Positions 47,000 through 57,012 are shown, numbered from the stretch's first letter. The stretch is 64,000 nt of DNA from Terriglobia bacterium (GCA_020073085.1 JAIQFV010000003.1:248001-312000), one strand, 5' to 3'. Made by a program: numbers and translations. The notes: generated by a model not told the origin, from the letters alone.

Positions 47000-48520
47000 A
47001 TGGTCAAAAAATGGTGGATCGTTCTGGTGGTGGCCGTCGTCGTGGTGGGGGCCATTCTGGCCGCGCCCTTCCTGATCAATGTGAATGTCTACCGGGGCGT
47101 GATCGAGGCCCAGTTGAACAAGGCAATCAACCGCAAGGTCACCCTGAACGACTTAAGGCTGTCCCTTTTTCCGGTCGCCATTGAAACCAAGGATGTTCGT
47201 ATTAGTGACGACCCTGCTTTCCGGAGTGATGATTTTGTCACGATTGAAAGCTTCCGGCTGCACCTCGATTTGTGGCCACTCCTGCGACGCCATATCCAAG
47301 TCAATTCCCTCGAAATGACTGCGCCCGTCGTTTGGATGGCCAAGAATTCACGCGGGGAATGGAATTTCTCCACGCTGGGGAAAGCCGAGGTTACGGCTCC
47401 TCCCCCAACGGCGGCGAGCATGGGGGGTCCAGCCACCCCCGCCAATCTCAATTCCTTCGATATTTCGAATCTATCCGTGAAAAACGGAAGGGTGGTGATC
47501 CTCGATCAGTCCCGCCCAGGCGAGACGGAAAGTTATGATGTGCTTGAATTGACCGCCCGGAATATTTCAGCCCGCTCCGCGTTCCCATTCTCCTTGACCG
47601 TGAGCGACACCAAAGAAAAAGAGCCCGTTCATCTCGAGGGTGAAGCCGGCCCTCTCAACCTTAACAACATGGCGAATTCCCCCGCCAAGGGCACCATTGA
47701 GGCAAAAACCCTCCATTCCGGCAAAATCGAACTTGAGAATCTGAAAGGGCAGTTCATGTTTTCGCAAGGGACCTTGAAGGTCGACCCCTTGGATTTTGAC
47801 ATTTACTCCGGCCATGAAAGTGGGGCGATGACCGTCAACCTTCTTCAGGCCCGGCCTTCGCTCGAACTCACCAGCCATCTGAACAAAATTGATGCCAACC
47901 GGTTTCTCTCGAGCAACAGTTCGGCCAAGAACATGTTCTACGGCTTGGTGAGCGGCGATCTCACGATGCGGTTGAGCGGCGAGAATGAAGCGGAGGTGCT
48001 GCGTGGGCTGGTTGGAAAAGCGGGTCTGGAGGTGCAGGAGGGGAAACTGGCCCATGTCAGCATCGGTCACCAGGTGGCTCTCCTGGCGAAACTGGCGGGT
48101 GTTAACTTTGCGGAGGGAGAGACTCCGATCAATAAATTGACCGGCCATTTCGAGATTGCGGACAACTGGGCACGAACCAGCGACCTTCAGATTGAGATTC
48201 CCGACCTCAGCCTGTTGTGTCAGGGAGGGTTCAACTTTGAGAGTGACATGAAGTTCGACGTTCTGGCAACTTTTTCACCCGGGGCCAGTCAGAAGATACA
48301 GTCTCAAAATCCTATCGGCGGCTTGTTGTCCGCTCTTTTGCTGGACCAGAACAAGCAGGCTTTGGTCCCTTTTCAGGTGACCGGCACGTTTCAAACTCCG
48401 CATTTCAAGCTGGACACCCAAAGACTCCTCTCGTTGAAGACCGGCAAGACCAACAGCCCGTCCAACATCGAGAGTACCATCCAGTCCATCCAGGGTCTGT
48501 TCAAGAAGAAGAAAAAATGA
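47000..48520 (+). CDS. AsmA family protein
   Basis: 506 residues, with GAGGAGGG upstream. One N-terminal helix (WIVLVVAVVVVGAILAAPFLI) anchors it in the inner membrane. The AsmA N-domain follows (YRGVIEAQLNKAINRKVTLNDLRLSLFPVAIETKDVRISDD), then a long beta-rich repeat region and the AsmA C-domain (LVSGDLTMRLSGENEAEVLRGLVGKAGLEV). AsmA-like proteins are thought to bridge the periplasm and move or control phospholipids. Ends in a poly-Lys tail. Confidence 0.87.
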   Translation: MVKKWWIVLVVAVVVVGAILAAPFLINVNVYRGVIEAQLNKAINRKVTLNDLRLSLFPVAIETKDVRISDDPAFRSDDFVTIESFRLHLDLWPLLRRHIQVNSLEMTAPVVWMAKNSRGEWNFSTLGKAEVTAPPPTAASMGGPATPANLNSFDISNLSVKNGRVVILDQSRPGETESYDVLELTARNISARSAFPFSLTVSDTKEKEPVHLEGEAGPLNLNNMANSPAKGTIEAKTLHSGKIELENLKGQFMFSQGTLKVDPLDFDIYSGHESGAMTVNLLQARPSLELTSHLNKIDANRFLSSNSSAKNMFYGLVSGDLTMRLSGENEAEVLRGLVGKAGLEVQEGKLAHVSIGHQVALLAKLAGVNFAEGETPINKLTGHFEIADNWARTSDLQIEIPDLSLLCQGGFNFESDMKFDVLATFSPGASQKIQSQNPIGGLLSALLLDQNKQALVPFQVTGTFQTPHFKLDTQRLLSLKTGKTNSPSNIESTIQSIQGLFKKKKK

Positions 48521-48639
48521 AAAGGATACGCAGCGGCGCAGGGTCAGAGTGAGGGCGTGCCCACGGGGAGCTTTGAAGGCCCCGGCGTCTCCTCTTCCTT
48601 CCTGGAGACTTTGCCACGCCCCGAATAACCTTCTGGCAT

Positions 48640-49548
48640 TCAAATGCGTCGCTGGCACTGCGGGCAATAATGGGTGCTGCGGCTGGAGACCACGGTGTGT
48701 TGGATGATCCCGGAACAGCCCCGCCGTAAACATTTTTCTCCCGTACGACCGTATGCCCGGTGTGTCAACTGAAATTCCCCCAGAATATTGGTGGCCCCCA
48801 CAAAATCGGAGATTGATGAGCCTCCGAGGTCAATCGCTTTATTCAGGGTCTTAACAAGCACCGTGAAATACTTGAGTAGGCGCTGCTTCGGGAGCCGATG
48901 TATTCTCTGCCTGGGATGAATGCGTGCCGCGAACAAGCTTTCGTCGGCGTAGATGTTGCCCACCCCCACCAACAGGTGCTGGTTCAGCAGCGCGGCCTTA
49001 ATCATCCCGCGGCGTTTCCAAAAGATTGCAAGGAACTCTCCGGCAGAGATTTTCAACGGGTCGGACGCTGGGAGGAGGGGAGTCGGTCGATCCGGCTCGT
49101 CGGATCGTTCCGCACTGTAGGACGCCACTCCCCGCTGGCGAAGGACCCTTGTTTTCTGGGATCGAAAAATGGGCCGCCAGTCCTTGACGAACAGCATCCT
49201 GCCGAACTGCCGGGAATCGCGAAAGCATAATCGCAGTCCGGGAGGATCGAGCCAAAAAATCGCATGCGTGTGGCGATCAGGTTCATTTCCGAGGAGCAGT
49301 TGGCCCGTCATCCCCAGGCGGATGACCAGGAACCGCTCTTCTCCGTGGCGAGTCTCCAACTGAAGGATGACCGACTTTCCGTGACGGAAGATATCGCTGA
49401 TCCGGGATGCCAGATATCGCTCGGTCGGTTCCTCCAGTTGTGGCCGGAAATACCGGGCCTGCGGGAATTCAATCGAACGAATCCTGGAGTTCAAGATATG
49501 GGAGCGCAAACCGCGTACGATAGTTTCCGCCTCGGGTAGTTCCGGCAT
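48640..49548 (-). CDS. mutM: Formamidopyrimidine-DNA glycosylase
   Basis: About 302 residues from MPELPEAETIVRGL; processing exposes Pro1 and Glu2, the catalytic pair. The conserved Lys is in IFRHGKSVILQL, the H2TH motif in VGVGNIYADESLFAARIHP, and the C-terminal zinc finger is CLRRGCSG followed by VVSSRSTHYCPQCQR. There is a small insertion around residue 160. It removes 8-oxoguanine and FapyG in base excision repair. The longer frame to 49620 would block the N-terminal Pro and is rejected. Confidence 0.95.
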   Translation of the reverse strand: MPELPEAETIVRGLRSHILNSRIRSIEFPQARYFRPQLEEPTERYLASRISDIFRHGKSVILQLETRHGEERFLVIRLGMTGQLLLGNEPDRHTHAIFWLDPPGLRLCFRDSRQFGRMLFVKDWRPIFRSQKTRVLRQRGVASYSAERSDEPDRPTPLLPASDPLKISAGEFLAIFWKRRGMIKAALLNQHLLVGVGNIYADESLFAARIHPRQRIHRLPKQRLLKYFTVLVKTLNKAIDLGGSSISDFVGATNILGEFQLTHRAYGRTGEKCLRRGCSGIIQHTVVSSRSTHYCPQCQRRI

Positions 49549-49805
49549 CAGGGTATGACCTCGCCAGTTCCTTTGATTGCTACCGCCGGATTGACTTGGA
49601 CCCTTCCCTGTAATGGCCAAAAAGGCGCCACGCTTCTCCCGGCGATCTGAAACCTTATCCTATCTTTTTCATTTGTCAAACTCGACCGAGATACCTACAA
49701 TTCAATGTCTGGAGAGAAGGCCCGCTCCGGCTCGACAGAAGGTGATCGAGAACATGAGTTTTGCGGAGGGTTCGCGTCCGCCAGGGCGCGGAAATCAGGA
49801 ATTTC

Positions 49806-50339
49806 ATGAAGCAGGTTAAAATTTTCATCCTGGGCATTGTCGTCATCCTGGTGGGGTTCGGGTGGTATTTTTCCCAAAAGCATGTATCGCAAGACGAGCC
49901 CGCTGAAGTGGGGAAGTCAGCTCCCGACTTCACGTTGAAGAATGCCGCTGGTCAGAGCGTGCGCCTTTCTGACTATCGCGGCAAGTTCGTTGTGTTGAAT
50001 TTCTGGGGAACGTGGTGTCCTCCGTGTGTGGAGGAAGCCCCTTTTTTGGAGCAGTTGAACCAGCGCTTTGTGGCAACCACCCCCCAGAGGATTACGGTTC
50101 TCACGGTAAGTGTCGATTCGGATTGGGACCCGGTCAACAAGTTTTCGCAGGAGCACAACCTTTCCTTCCCCATCCTGCTCGACACTCACCAGTCGGTCCC
50201 TCACCAGTATGGGACTTTTAAATATCCGGAGACGTATATTATTGATCCTTCGGGCATCGTACGTGGTAAGATCATAGGCGCTTATAACTGGATGGCTCCC
50301 GAAGCCCTGCAATATTTCGATTCTCTGTTGCGTTCCTAG
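49806..50339 (+). CDS. ResA/TlpA-like thiol-disulfide protein
   Basis: About 177 residues from MKQVKIFILGIVVILVGFGW, an N-terminal membrane anchor. The thioredoxin fold has FVVLNFWGTWCPPCVEEAPFLEQL (WCPPC active site near residue 75) and the cis-Pro region YPETYIIDPSG. It is predicted to face the periplasm and to reduce or oxidise exported thiols, as in cytochrome c maturation. No ccm/res genes are adjacent. Confidence 0.9.
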   Translation: MKQVKIFILGIVVILVGFGWYFSQKHVSQDEPAEVGKSAPDFTLKNAAGQSVRLSDYRGKFVVLNFWGTWCPPCVEEAPFLEQLNQRFVATTPQRITVLTVSVDSDWDPVNKFSQEHNLSFPILLDTHQSVPHQYGTFKYPETYIIDPSGIVRGKIIGAYNWMAPEALQYFDSLLRS

Positions 50340-50490
50340 CGGTAGTTCTCCTTGGTCTCTCTGTTCCATTGGATGGGAAATAAAGATTCCAGCAGGGCCA
50401 ACCTTTTCTTGAGTTTATGTATCCCACAGGGTAGGGAGACAGAAGAAACAGCAAAGTAGTCTGGTACCACCAACCAAAAAGGAAGAAGCC

Positions 50491-51549
50491 ATGAAAACAA
50501 CCACTCAAGGAATTCGACAGTGGATCGTATTCTTCATGGGTCTCGGGGCCCTGTTGACCATCCTGCCTGAAATCGTTTCGGGTCAGCCTTACATTTCAAC
50601 CAAGGGCGGTTTGATCAATGTGATTGAGGGTCGCGTGGATGTCCACAATGCCCGAGATATGCGGTGGGAGAAAGCCCGGCCCTTGTTACAACTCCGTCGG
50701 GGCGATGAGGTAAGAGTTCGTGAAAACAGCCGCGTTGAAATGCTGCTCAATCCGGGTTCATTTGCGCGCTTAGGACCGGAGTCCACAGTGCGGCTGGTCA
50801 ATGATCGCCTGACTGAGCTTTCCCTCGACCTGGTGTCCGGCTCAATGGAGGTGGAGGCGGGTAATGTCAAGTCCATCGGCCATATTGACGTATCCGTATT
50901 CGGCCACTTGTTTAACATCAGGAAAGACGGCGTTTATCGTTTTGATGTGAATGAACCGGGATCAGCAACGGCGCGGGTTTTTCGAGGGGAGATGGTGACG
51001 GTGTCCGCCAACGGGAAGACGACTCGAATGAAGAAGTCCTCCGCGGCCACCCTTACCAGCGCCAAAGGCGACGTGGCCTTTGTTCACTTCGACACCAAAC
51101 AGATGGACAGCCTGAGTGAATGGGGCGCCTTTAGGGCGGGACAATTGGCCCAATCCAATCGCGGCGTGATCCGATCCTTGTCGCAAGGATACTATCCGGG
51201 GAGTTATTACGGTTCCTATGGTCTCAGCCCCTACGGCTGGGGCTGCGGATGGTTTTATGACCCGTTCTTTGGTTACTACACTTACATGCCGTGTCGCAAC
51301 GACTTCTTCTCCTCATACGGCGGCGGATTCCTTTTTTCACCGATTGTTGTCGTTTCGAACGGTGGCCATCGCGGAATTGGCACAAGCCGCAGCGAAGGAT
51401 TCTCGAGGGGCCATGAATCCATCGGTTCGGGCGGCGGGTTTTCACCCGCTCCTTCGCCCTCTGTGGGACCTTCGGCAGTGGGTTCTTCGTCGGCCGGGTC
51501 ATCGCGCTCTGAGGGGGGCGCGCATTCACCTACCCCGGTTCGCCATTGA
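50491..51549 (+). CDS. FecR-domain surface protein
   Basis: 352 residues, AAGGAAG upstream, with a signal peptide ending near EIVSGQPY. Residues about 40-190 form a FecR-type beta domain (GLINVIEGRVDVHN, LRRGDEVRVRENSRVEMLLNPGSFARLG, VSVFGHLFNIRKDGVYRFDV). The C-terminal part is aromatic/Gly-rich (YYPGSYYGSYGLSPYGWG) and then Ser/Gly/Pro-rich. The lack of a sigma factor partner suggests it is not a signalling FecR but an envelope protein. An intrinsic terminator follows. Confidence 0.78.
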   Translation: MKTTTQGIRQWIVFFMGLGALLTILPEIVSGQPYISTKGGLINVIEGRVDVHNARDMRWEKARPLLQLRRGDEVRVRENSRVEMLLNPGSFARLGPESTVRLVNDRLTELSLDLVSGSMEVEAGNVKSIGHIDVSVFGHLFNIRKDGVYRFDVNEPGSATARVFRGEMVTVSANGKTTRMKKSSAATLTSAKGDVAFVHFDTKQMDSLSEWGAFRAGQLAQSNRGVIRSLSQGYYPGSYYGSYGLSPYGWGCGWFYDPFFGYYTYMPCRNDFFSSYGGGFLFSPIVVVSNGGHRGIGTSRSEGFSRGHESIGSGGGFSPAPSPSVGPSAVGSSSAGSSRSEGGAHSPTPVRH

Positions 51550-51613
51550 ACCAGTACGGGTGACCCTGTAATCTTGTGGTGCGACGTGCCCGCTCGAAGT
51601 ACGAAAAACATTG

Positions 51614-51642
51614 AATCCCCACGAAGTTTGTGGGGATTTTTT
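51614..51642 (+). terminator. Intrinsic terminator
   Basis: AATCCCCAC (51614-51622) and GTGGGGATT (51630-51638) form a perfect 9-bp stem with a 7-base loop, followed by a T-run. It ends the FecR gene transcript before cysS. Confidence 0.9.
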
Positions 51643-51760
51643 GTGGGTGAGACTTCTTGGTGTTCTTGACTCCCTGTGAAAGTGCCCGCTAGAATGATCG
51701 GGCGAGGGTTTGAGTTTGAGGTCTCCAGGGGCGTTCAGGGGATCCAATTCCGACGGTCCA

Positions 51761-53158
51761 ATGCTCAAATTGACGGATACCTTAACCGGGAAGCTTCAAG
51801 AATTCCAGCCTTTGGAAGGAAACCACGTCCGCATGTACGCCTGCGGCCCGACTGTTTACGATTTTGCCCATATCGGCAACTTCCGAACTTATGTGTACGA
51901 AGACATCCTGCGCCGGTGGCTGAAATTTAGAGGCTACCAACTCACCCACGTCATGAACATCACGGACGTCGATGATAAGACGATCCGGGATTCGAAGGCG
52001 AAGGAGCCGGCCGAGCTTCGAGCTTATACGGACCGCTATACCCGCTGCTTCTTCGAGGATTGCATGGCCCTTTCCATCGAACGTCCCGATAAGGTGGTGA
52101 ATGCCACGGACCATATCCCCGACATGGTCCAACTCATCCAAAAGCTGGTTGAAAGCGGTCATGCGTATGAGAAAGACGGTTCATATTACTTTAAGATCTC
52201 CACCTACCCCCGGTATGGTCAGCTCGCCAAACTTGACTTCGACGGCATGAAGATGGGGGCCAGTGTGGATGTCGATGAGTATGAGAAGGAGGACGTTCGG
52301 GATTTTGCGCTCTGGAAGGCCCCCAAGGATGGTGAACCCTATTGGGAGACGCCCATCGGGAAGGGGCGTCCCGGATGGCATATTGAGTGCTCGGCCATGT
52401 CCATGCGCTATCTAGGGGCCACGTTCGACATCCACTGTGGTGCTGTGGACAACATATTTCCACACCACGAAAACGAGATCGCCCAGAGCGAGTCCGCCAC
52501 CGGGAAACCGTTCGTCCGATTGTGGCTGCACGGGGAGCATTTGATGGTGAACGGTGAGAAGATGTCGAAGTCCAAGGGAAATTTTTTTACGTTGCGGGAT
52601 TTGCTCGGCAAGGGAGACTCCCCGCGGGCCATCCGCTACACCCTCTCCTCGGTCCCATACCGGAAGCATCTCAACTTTACATCGGAGTCGGTCGAGCAGT
52701 CCCAGAGGGCGATCGAGCGGCTGGAAGAGTTCTTGCTGCGCTTTGAAACGGAAACGTTTCCTGAAGGCGTCAATGAGCGCGTGGAGGAAGCCTGCCGCAC
52801 GGCACGCGACAAGTATGCGGCCGGACTGGATGACGATTTGAACACCGCCGGGGCGCTCGGGGCGGTGTTTGAATTCGTCCGTCAGGGCAATACCGCCCTG
52901 GGGGAGGGAAGCCTCGGGAAGGGGAATGTGGCCTCCATTCGTGCCTTGTTCGATGACTTCCAGGCCATTTTCCCTGTCCTGAAGGATCCCACCCGCCAGA
53001 TTCTCGACTCCCAGATTGAAGGATTGATTGCCGAAAGAAACCAGGCGCGCCGCGAGCGGAATTTCAAAAAGGCCGATGAAATCCGCGATCAATTGCTTGC
53101 GCAGGGGATCATTCTGGAAGATACTAGAGCGGGTTTAAGATGGAAGCGAAAAGAATAG
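51761..53158 (+). CDS. cysS: Cysteinyl-tRNA synthetase
   Basis: About 465 residues from MLKLTDTLTGKLQEF. Class I signatures: MYACGPTVYDFAHIGNFRTYV (zinc Cys plus HIGN), GWHIECSAMSMRYLG and HHENEIAQSE (zinc ligands), and KMSKSKGNFF. The C-terminal anticodon-binding region ends GIILEDTRAGLRWKRKE. It charges tRNA-Cys; a tRNA-Cys gene lies 3.6 kb downstream. An alternative start at 51710 adds a poorly conserved tail. Confidence 0.96.
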   Translation: MLKLTDTLTGKLQEFQPLEGNHVRMYACGPTVYDFAHIGNFRTYVYEDILRRWLKFRGYQLTHVMNITDVDDKTIRDSKAKEPAELRAYTDRYTRCFFEDCMALSIERPDKVVNATDHIPDMVQLIQKLVESGHAYEKDGSYYFKISTYPRYGQLAKLDFDGMKMGASVDVDEYEKEDVRDFALWKAPKDGEPYWETPIGKGRPGWHIECSAMSMRYLGATFDIHCGAVDNIFPHHENEIAQSESATGKPFVRLWLHGEHLMVNGEKMSKSKGNFFTLRDLLGKGDSPRAIRYTLSSVPYRKHLNFTSESVEQSQRAIERLEEFLLRFETETFPEGVNERVEEACRTARDKYAAGLDDDLNTAGALGAVFEFVRQGNTALGEGSLGKGNVASIRALFDDFQAIFPVLKDPTRQILDSQIEGLIAERNQARRERNFKKADEIRDQLLAQGIILEDTRAGLRWKRKE

Positions 53159-53372
53159 TCTTGTTTTCTTCCTCCGGTTTGGCTCGGAATCGCCATCGTC
53201 CCCTCGATGTGCGCCCGAATCTCTTTAGCGGCGATTAGCTCGAGCTTCGAATCCCCCCCGATCAATCCCTTGTGAGTGCTTCGTTCGCACGGGAGTCCCT
53301 GAATGACAAGTGCCTGAGTGAAGAGGCATCCGCTTTGTGAACTTCCCTGATATCGGAATTTTGGAGGATACT

Positions 53373-54713
53373 ATGGCGACAAAGAGTTTACTTCCCCGGA
53401 TCAAAACCAGACTCCCGGGCCCCAAGGCGAAAAAAGTCCTTGTGGGAGACCGGAGGTTCGTGTCTCCCTCGTATACACGCCCTTATCCGCTGGTCATGAG
53501 GCGTGGTCGCGGCGCCCTGGTGGAGGATGTGGATGGCAACACGTTCCTCGATTTCAGCGCTGGAATCGCGGTCTGTTCAACCGGGCATGCGCATCCTGAG
53601 GTTGTGGCCGCGATTCAGAAGCAAGCGGCGGATTTCATCCATATGTCCGGAACTGACTTCTATTACCCCCAGATGGTGGAGTTAGCCCGGAAGCTTGCGG
53701 ATTCCGTCCCCGGAAAAGCGCCTCGAAAGGTTTACTTCGGGAACTCCGGTGCGGAAGCCATTGAAGCGGCCATGAAGGTGGCCCGTTTTCATACCAAGCG
53801 CGACAAGTTCATCGCCTTCTACGGCGCCTTCCACGGCCGCACTTTCGGCGCCTTGTCGCTCACGGCCAGCAAGGTCACGCAGCGCCGGGGTTTCAGCCCA
53901 CTGGTTCCGGGTGTGACGCATGTTCCCTACGGTTATTGTTACCGCTGTCCCTATAATCTCACGCCGCAAACCTGTTCCATCGATTGCGGAACGTTTCTCC
54001 GCGATGTCGTCTTTAAGACCACCGTGCCGCCGGAGGAGGTTGCTGCCATTTTTGTGGAACCGATCCTCGGCGAAGGGGGTTACGTCATTCCCCCGGTCGA
54101 GTTTCTCCAGGAGTTGAAATCCATTTGTGAGGACTACGGCATCCTCTTCGTGGCGGATGAGGTGCAAAGTGGGATGGGACGCACCGGCAAGATGTGGGCC
54201 ATTGACCATTTTGGAATTGAGCCGGACATCCTGTGCACGGCCAAGGGGCTTGCCTCGGGCATGCCCATCGGCGTCATGATCGCCCGGGCTGACCTGATGA
54301 ACTGGCCCCCGGGCGCTCACGCGTCAACCTTCGGAGGAAATCCTGTCTCCTGTGCTGCAGCGCTGGCCACCATCAAATTGTTGGAAGAGCAGTACACGGA
54401 AAATGCGGCGCGAATTGGAAAGTACATTCTGGAAAAGATCTCCGATTGGCCCAGAACTCATCCGCTGGTCGGCGAGGTGCGGGGATTGGGGCTTATGATT
54501 GCCATCGAACTGGTGCGCGACAAGATTACTCGCGTCAAGGCGCATGAGGAACGCGATCAGGTGCTCCATGAGGCCTTCAAACGCGGGCTGCTGATCCTCG
54601 GGTGTGGGGAGAACGTGGTCCGCCTCATGCCTCCACTCTTGATCAATCAGCGCCAAGCGGATATCGCCGTCGAAATTCTTGAAGAGGTCCTTACCCGCAC
54701 GGAACGGCGTTGA
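53373..54713 (+). CDS. Class III PLP-dependent aminotransferase (acetylornithine/GABA aminotransferase-like)
   Basis: About 446 residues from MATKSLLPRIK, with TTGGAGG five bases before. The PLP features are GNSGAEAIEAAMKVAR, AFHGRTFGALSLT, FVADEVQSGMGRTGKMW (Asp) and LCTAKGLASGMPIG (Lys Schiff base). A Cys-rich insert (GYCYRCPYNL, then TCSIDC) marks the subgroup often annotated as acetylornithine-family or 4-aminobutyrate aminotransferase. Exact substrate cannot be set from sequence; no arg genes are adjacent. Confidence 0.88.
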   Translation: MATKSLLPRIKTRLPGPKAKKVLVGDRRFVSPSYTRPYPLVMRRGRGALVEDVDGNTFLDFSAGIAVCSTGHAHPEVVAAIQKQAADFIHMSGTDFYYPQMVELARKLADSVPGKAPRKVYFGNSGAEAIEAAMKVARFHTKRDKFIAFYGAFHGRTFGALSLTASKVTQRRGFSPLVPGVTHVPYGYCYRCPYNLTPQTCSIDCGTFLRDVVFKTTVPPEEVAAIFVEPILGEGGYVIPPVEFLQELKSICEDYGILFVADEVQSGMGRTGKMWAIDHFGIEPDILCTAKGLASGMPIGVMIARADLMNWPPGAHASTFGGNPVSCAAALATIKLLEEQYTENAARIGKYILEKISDWPRTHPLVGEVRGLGLMIAIELVRDKITRVKAHEERDQVLHEAFKRGLLILGCGENVVRLMPPLLINQRQADIAVEILEEVLTRTERR

Positions 54714-54819
54714 GCAGGAGAATGTTTTTTGCCAGGAATCCTGGCATGCTGTGCGAAGGCATCCCCCCGCTTCGGTGAAGCATATTGCCCCGGCTGACGG
54801 GCCGGTGGGGCGGAGGGAC

Positions 54820-55290
54820 ATGTCCACGGCTTGGCAAAGGCTTCTGAAGAGTCTGACGGAGTACTGGAGTTCGGTGCGCGCCGGGTTTTTCCGGGTCGAT
54901 TCTCCTTTTCCCACTGACCCGCACAGCCCGCTTGCCCTCGGCCGCCGCGGGGAACGGGCGGCCTTCATATTTCTGCAACATCAGGGGTACATGATCGTAG
55001 CTCGTAATTTCAGAACGAATCACGGGGAAATTGATTTGGTCGCTTGGGATCGTGGTATACTCTGCTTCGTTGAAGTGAAAACTCGGACCACAACTGAGCA
55101 CGGACGGCCCGAAGAGGCTGTGACCACCTTCAAACAGAGGCAAATTCTGAACACCTCACTTGATTACCTGCGCCAAGCCAATTTGCACTCCGTGGACATC
55201 CGATTTGACATAGTTTCCGTTCAGTTCAATCCGGACGGGTCCCCGCTCTGTGAGCTGACGGCGCGGGCATTCGGACCTCGGATGAATTGA
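54820..55290 (+). CDS. YraN (UPF0102) family protein
   Basis: About 156 residues from MSTAWQRLLKSL. The nuclease-like core is present: LGRRGERAAFIFLQHQGYMIVARNFR, GEIDLVAWDRGILCFVEVKTR (the D-ExK-type site) and AVTTFKQRQILNTSLDYL. The family has a restriction-endonuclease-like fold and unknown role. It lies between the aminotransferase and galT on the same strand. Confidence 0.88.
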   Translation: MSTAWQRLLKSLTEYWSSVRAGFFRVDSPFPTDPHSPLALGRRGERAAFIFLQHQGYMIVARNFRTNHGEIDLVAWDRGILCFVEVKTRTTTEHGRPEEAVTTFKQRQILNTSLDYLRQANLHSVDIRFDIVSVQFNPDGSPLCELTARAFGPRMN

Positions 55291-55331
55291 GCTCCGTGAA
55301 ACTTCCAATCGAAAGGAGCCGCTAGAAAGAA

Positions 55332-56333
55332 ATGCCGGAATTTAGAAAGGATCCCGTAACAGGGCGATGGGTCATTATCGCCACCGAGCGCGCGAAGCGC
55401 CCCACCGACTTTGTCCGTGAAGCCGTGGAGATGAAGGGTGGAGACAACTGCCCGTTCTGCCCCGGGAACGAAACCAAAACCCCGCCGGAAGTCCTGGCTT
55501 ACCGTGCGAATGGAACTGCACCCAACTCCCCCGGATGGAGACTCCGGGTCGTGCCCAACAAATTCCCGGTCCTTGGCATCGAGGGAGAACTCAACAAGCA
55601 GGGCGAAGGACTGTTCGACAAGATGAACGGCATCGGAGCACACGAGGTCATCATCGAGACCCCGACCCACGATAAAACCCTCGCGACCATGACGGAAAAG
55701 GAAATTGAGGATGTCTTCTGGTCTTTTCGCGATCGAATGCTGGACCTGAAAAAAGACCGCCGATTTCGCTATATCCTGATCTTCAAGAACCATGGGGCGG
55801 CGGCCGGCGCCTCGCTCGAACATACTCACTCCCAACTGATTGCCTTGCCGATTGTCCCCAAACGTGTGCGCGAGGAAGTCAACGGCGCGAAGAATTATTT
55901 TGAGCTCAAAGAACGATGTGTCTATTGCGACATTATCCGCCAGGAGCGCGAGCATGGGGTGCGAATCATCCTGGAGAATAAGGATTTCGTGATTACCTCT
56001 CCTTACGCCCCGCGCTTCCCGTTCGAGGCACATATCCTTCCCAAGGTCCACGATTCCTGCTTCGAGGAAGCGCAAAGCTATGAATACGAAAGCCTCGCGA
56101 AGATTACCAAGAACATGATCGCGCGAATGGAAAAGGTCCTGGAGCGACCCGCCTACAACCTCATGATCCACACGTCGCCTTTTGGGGAAGAACGGAATGA
56201 TTTTTATCACTGGCACATTGAGGTCATGCCGAAACTCACCAAGGTGGCGGGCTTTGAGTGGGGGACCGGTTTCTACATCAATCCCACACCGCCCGAAGAG
56301 GCCGCCAAGTTTCTTCGGGAAGCGATGGTGTAA
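55332..56333 (+). CDS. galT: Galactose-1-phosphate uridylyltransferase
   Basis: 333 residues. Zinc Cys pair CPFCPGNE near residue 40; LIFKNHGAAAGASLEHTHSQLIALP; RCVYCDIIRQE; and the active-site HxH in FYHWHIEVMPKL. It swaps UMP between UDP-glucose and galactose-1-phosphate in the Leloir pathway, though this bacterial subgroup may act on other sugar phosphates. No galK or galE nearby. Confidence 0.93.
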   Translation: MPEFRKDPVTGRWVIIATERAKRPTDFVREAVEMKGGDNCPFCPGNETKTPPEVLAYRANGTAPNSPGWRLRVVPNKFPVLGIEGELNKQGEGLFDKMNGIGAHEVIIETPTHDKTLATMTEKEIEDVFWSFRDRMLDLKKDRRFRYILIFKNHGAAAGASLEHTHSQLIALPIVPKRVREEVNGAKNYFELKERCVYCDIIRQEREHGVRIILENKDFVITSPYAPRFPFEAHILPKVHDSCFEEAQSYEYESLAKITKNMIARMEKVLERPAYNLMIHTSPFGEERNDFYHWHIEVMPKLTKVAGFEWGTGFYINPTPPEEAAKFLREAMV

Positions 56334-56549
56334 TCGAATTTTACGCGGCTCCGGAGTTCGGAGGGGCGGTTGACGGAACTCAATATGCTCTCCGGAGAAA
56401 TCCCGAAACTCGAAATCAGCAACTTGGCCGCTGAAAACTCCTTTGGAAGCATCACGTATCTTGACAATTTTGAGGGTGCTCACTAGAATGGAAGCGGATC
56501 AGAAAACCCAGGATAATTGACTGATTCATGGTTCTTTGAGGTGTGTTGG

Positions 56550-56625
<76 letters not shown>

Positions 56626-56641
56626 GATTGCCGTATTGAGT

Positions 56642-56759
56642 TTAGGCAGGCGACAAGGGAACCGTCGGACTTCTCAGCCTGACATCAACTCCAAAGAGAA
56701 CTCTTGCGCCTGCCTAATCAGAAAATGGATTCGAAAGAATCCATTTTTTTGTCAGGCGC
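56642..56759 (+). promoter_or_regulatory. Terminator and competing stems between two tRNA genes
   Basis: AAAATGGATTC-GAAA-GAATCCATTTT (56722-56747) followed by further T makes a strong terminator after tRNA-Gly. It is nested in GCGCCTG/CAGGCGC (56706-56712/56753-56759). The same left arm, CGCCTGCCTAA (56707-56717), is also the perfect complement of TTAGGCAGGCG (56642-56652). The two pairings exclude each other. Confidence 0.6.
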
Positions 56760-56771
56760 CCTTCGGTAACC

Positions 56772-56846
56772 GGCGGCGTAGCCAAGTGGTAAGGCAGAAG
56801 TCTGCAAAACTTCTATTCACCCGTTCGATTCGGGTCGCCGCCTCCA
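56772..56846 (+). tRNA. tRNA-Cys (GCA)
   Basis: Cloverleaf with acceptor GGCGGCG/CGCCGCC, D-arm GCC/GGC, anticodon stem GAAGT/ACTTC around CTGCAAA (anticodon GCA), T-arm CCCG-TTCGATT-CGGG, discriminator T and encoded CCA. Confidence 0.97.
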
Positions 56847-57012
56847 TTCATGACATTCTTCCATCTCCATGTCCCTTGCCGGGATTCTAACCTGCGCGGG
56901 CAGCTCTGCCTTTTGCTCCCGGGCATGGTCACAGGTTCTCAACTGAACCCGGTATTGCCGCATGGCGCATGGGTGTGAAACGAACGCAAGTTGCAGGGTG
57001 GAAAGGACAATT

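Noticed and set aside
55221-56483. 420-codon minus-strand open frame
   Set aside because: Antisense to galT; no recognisable domain.
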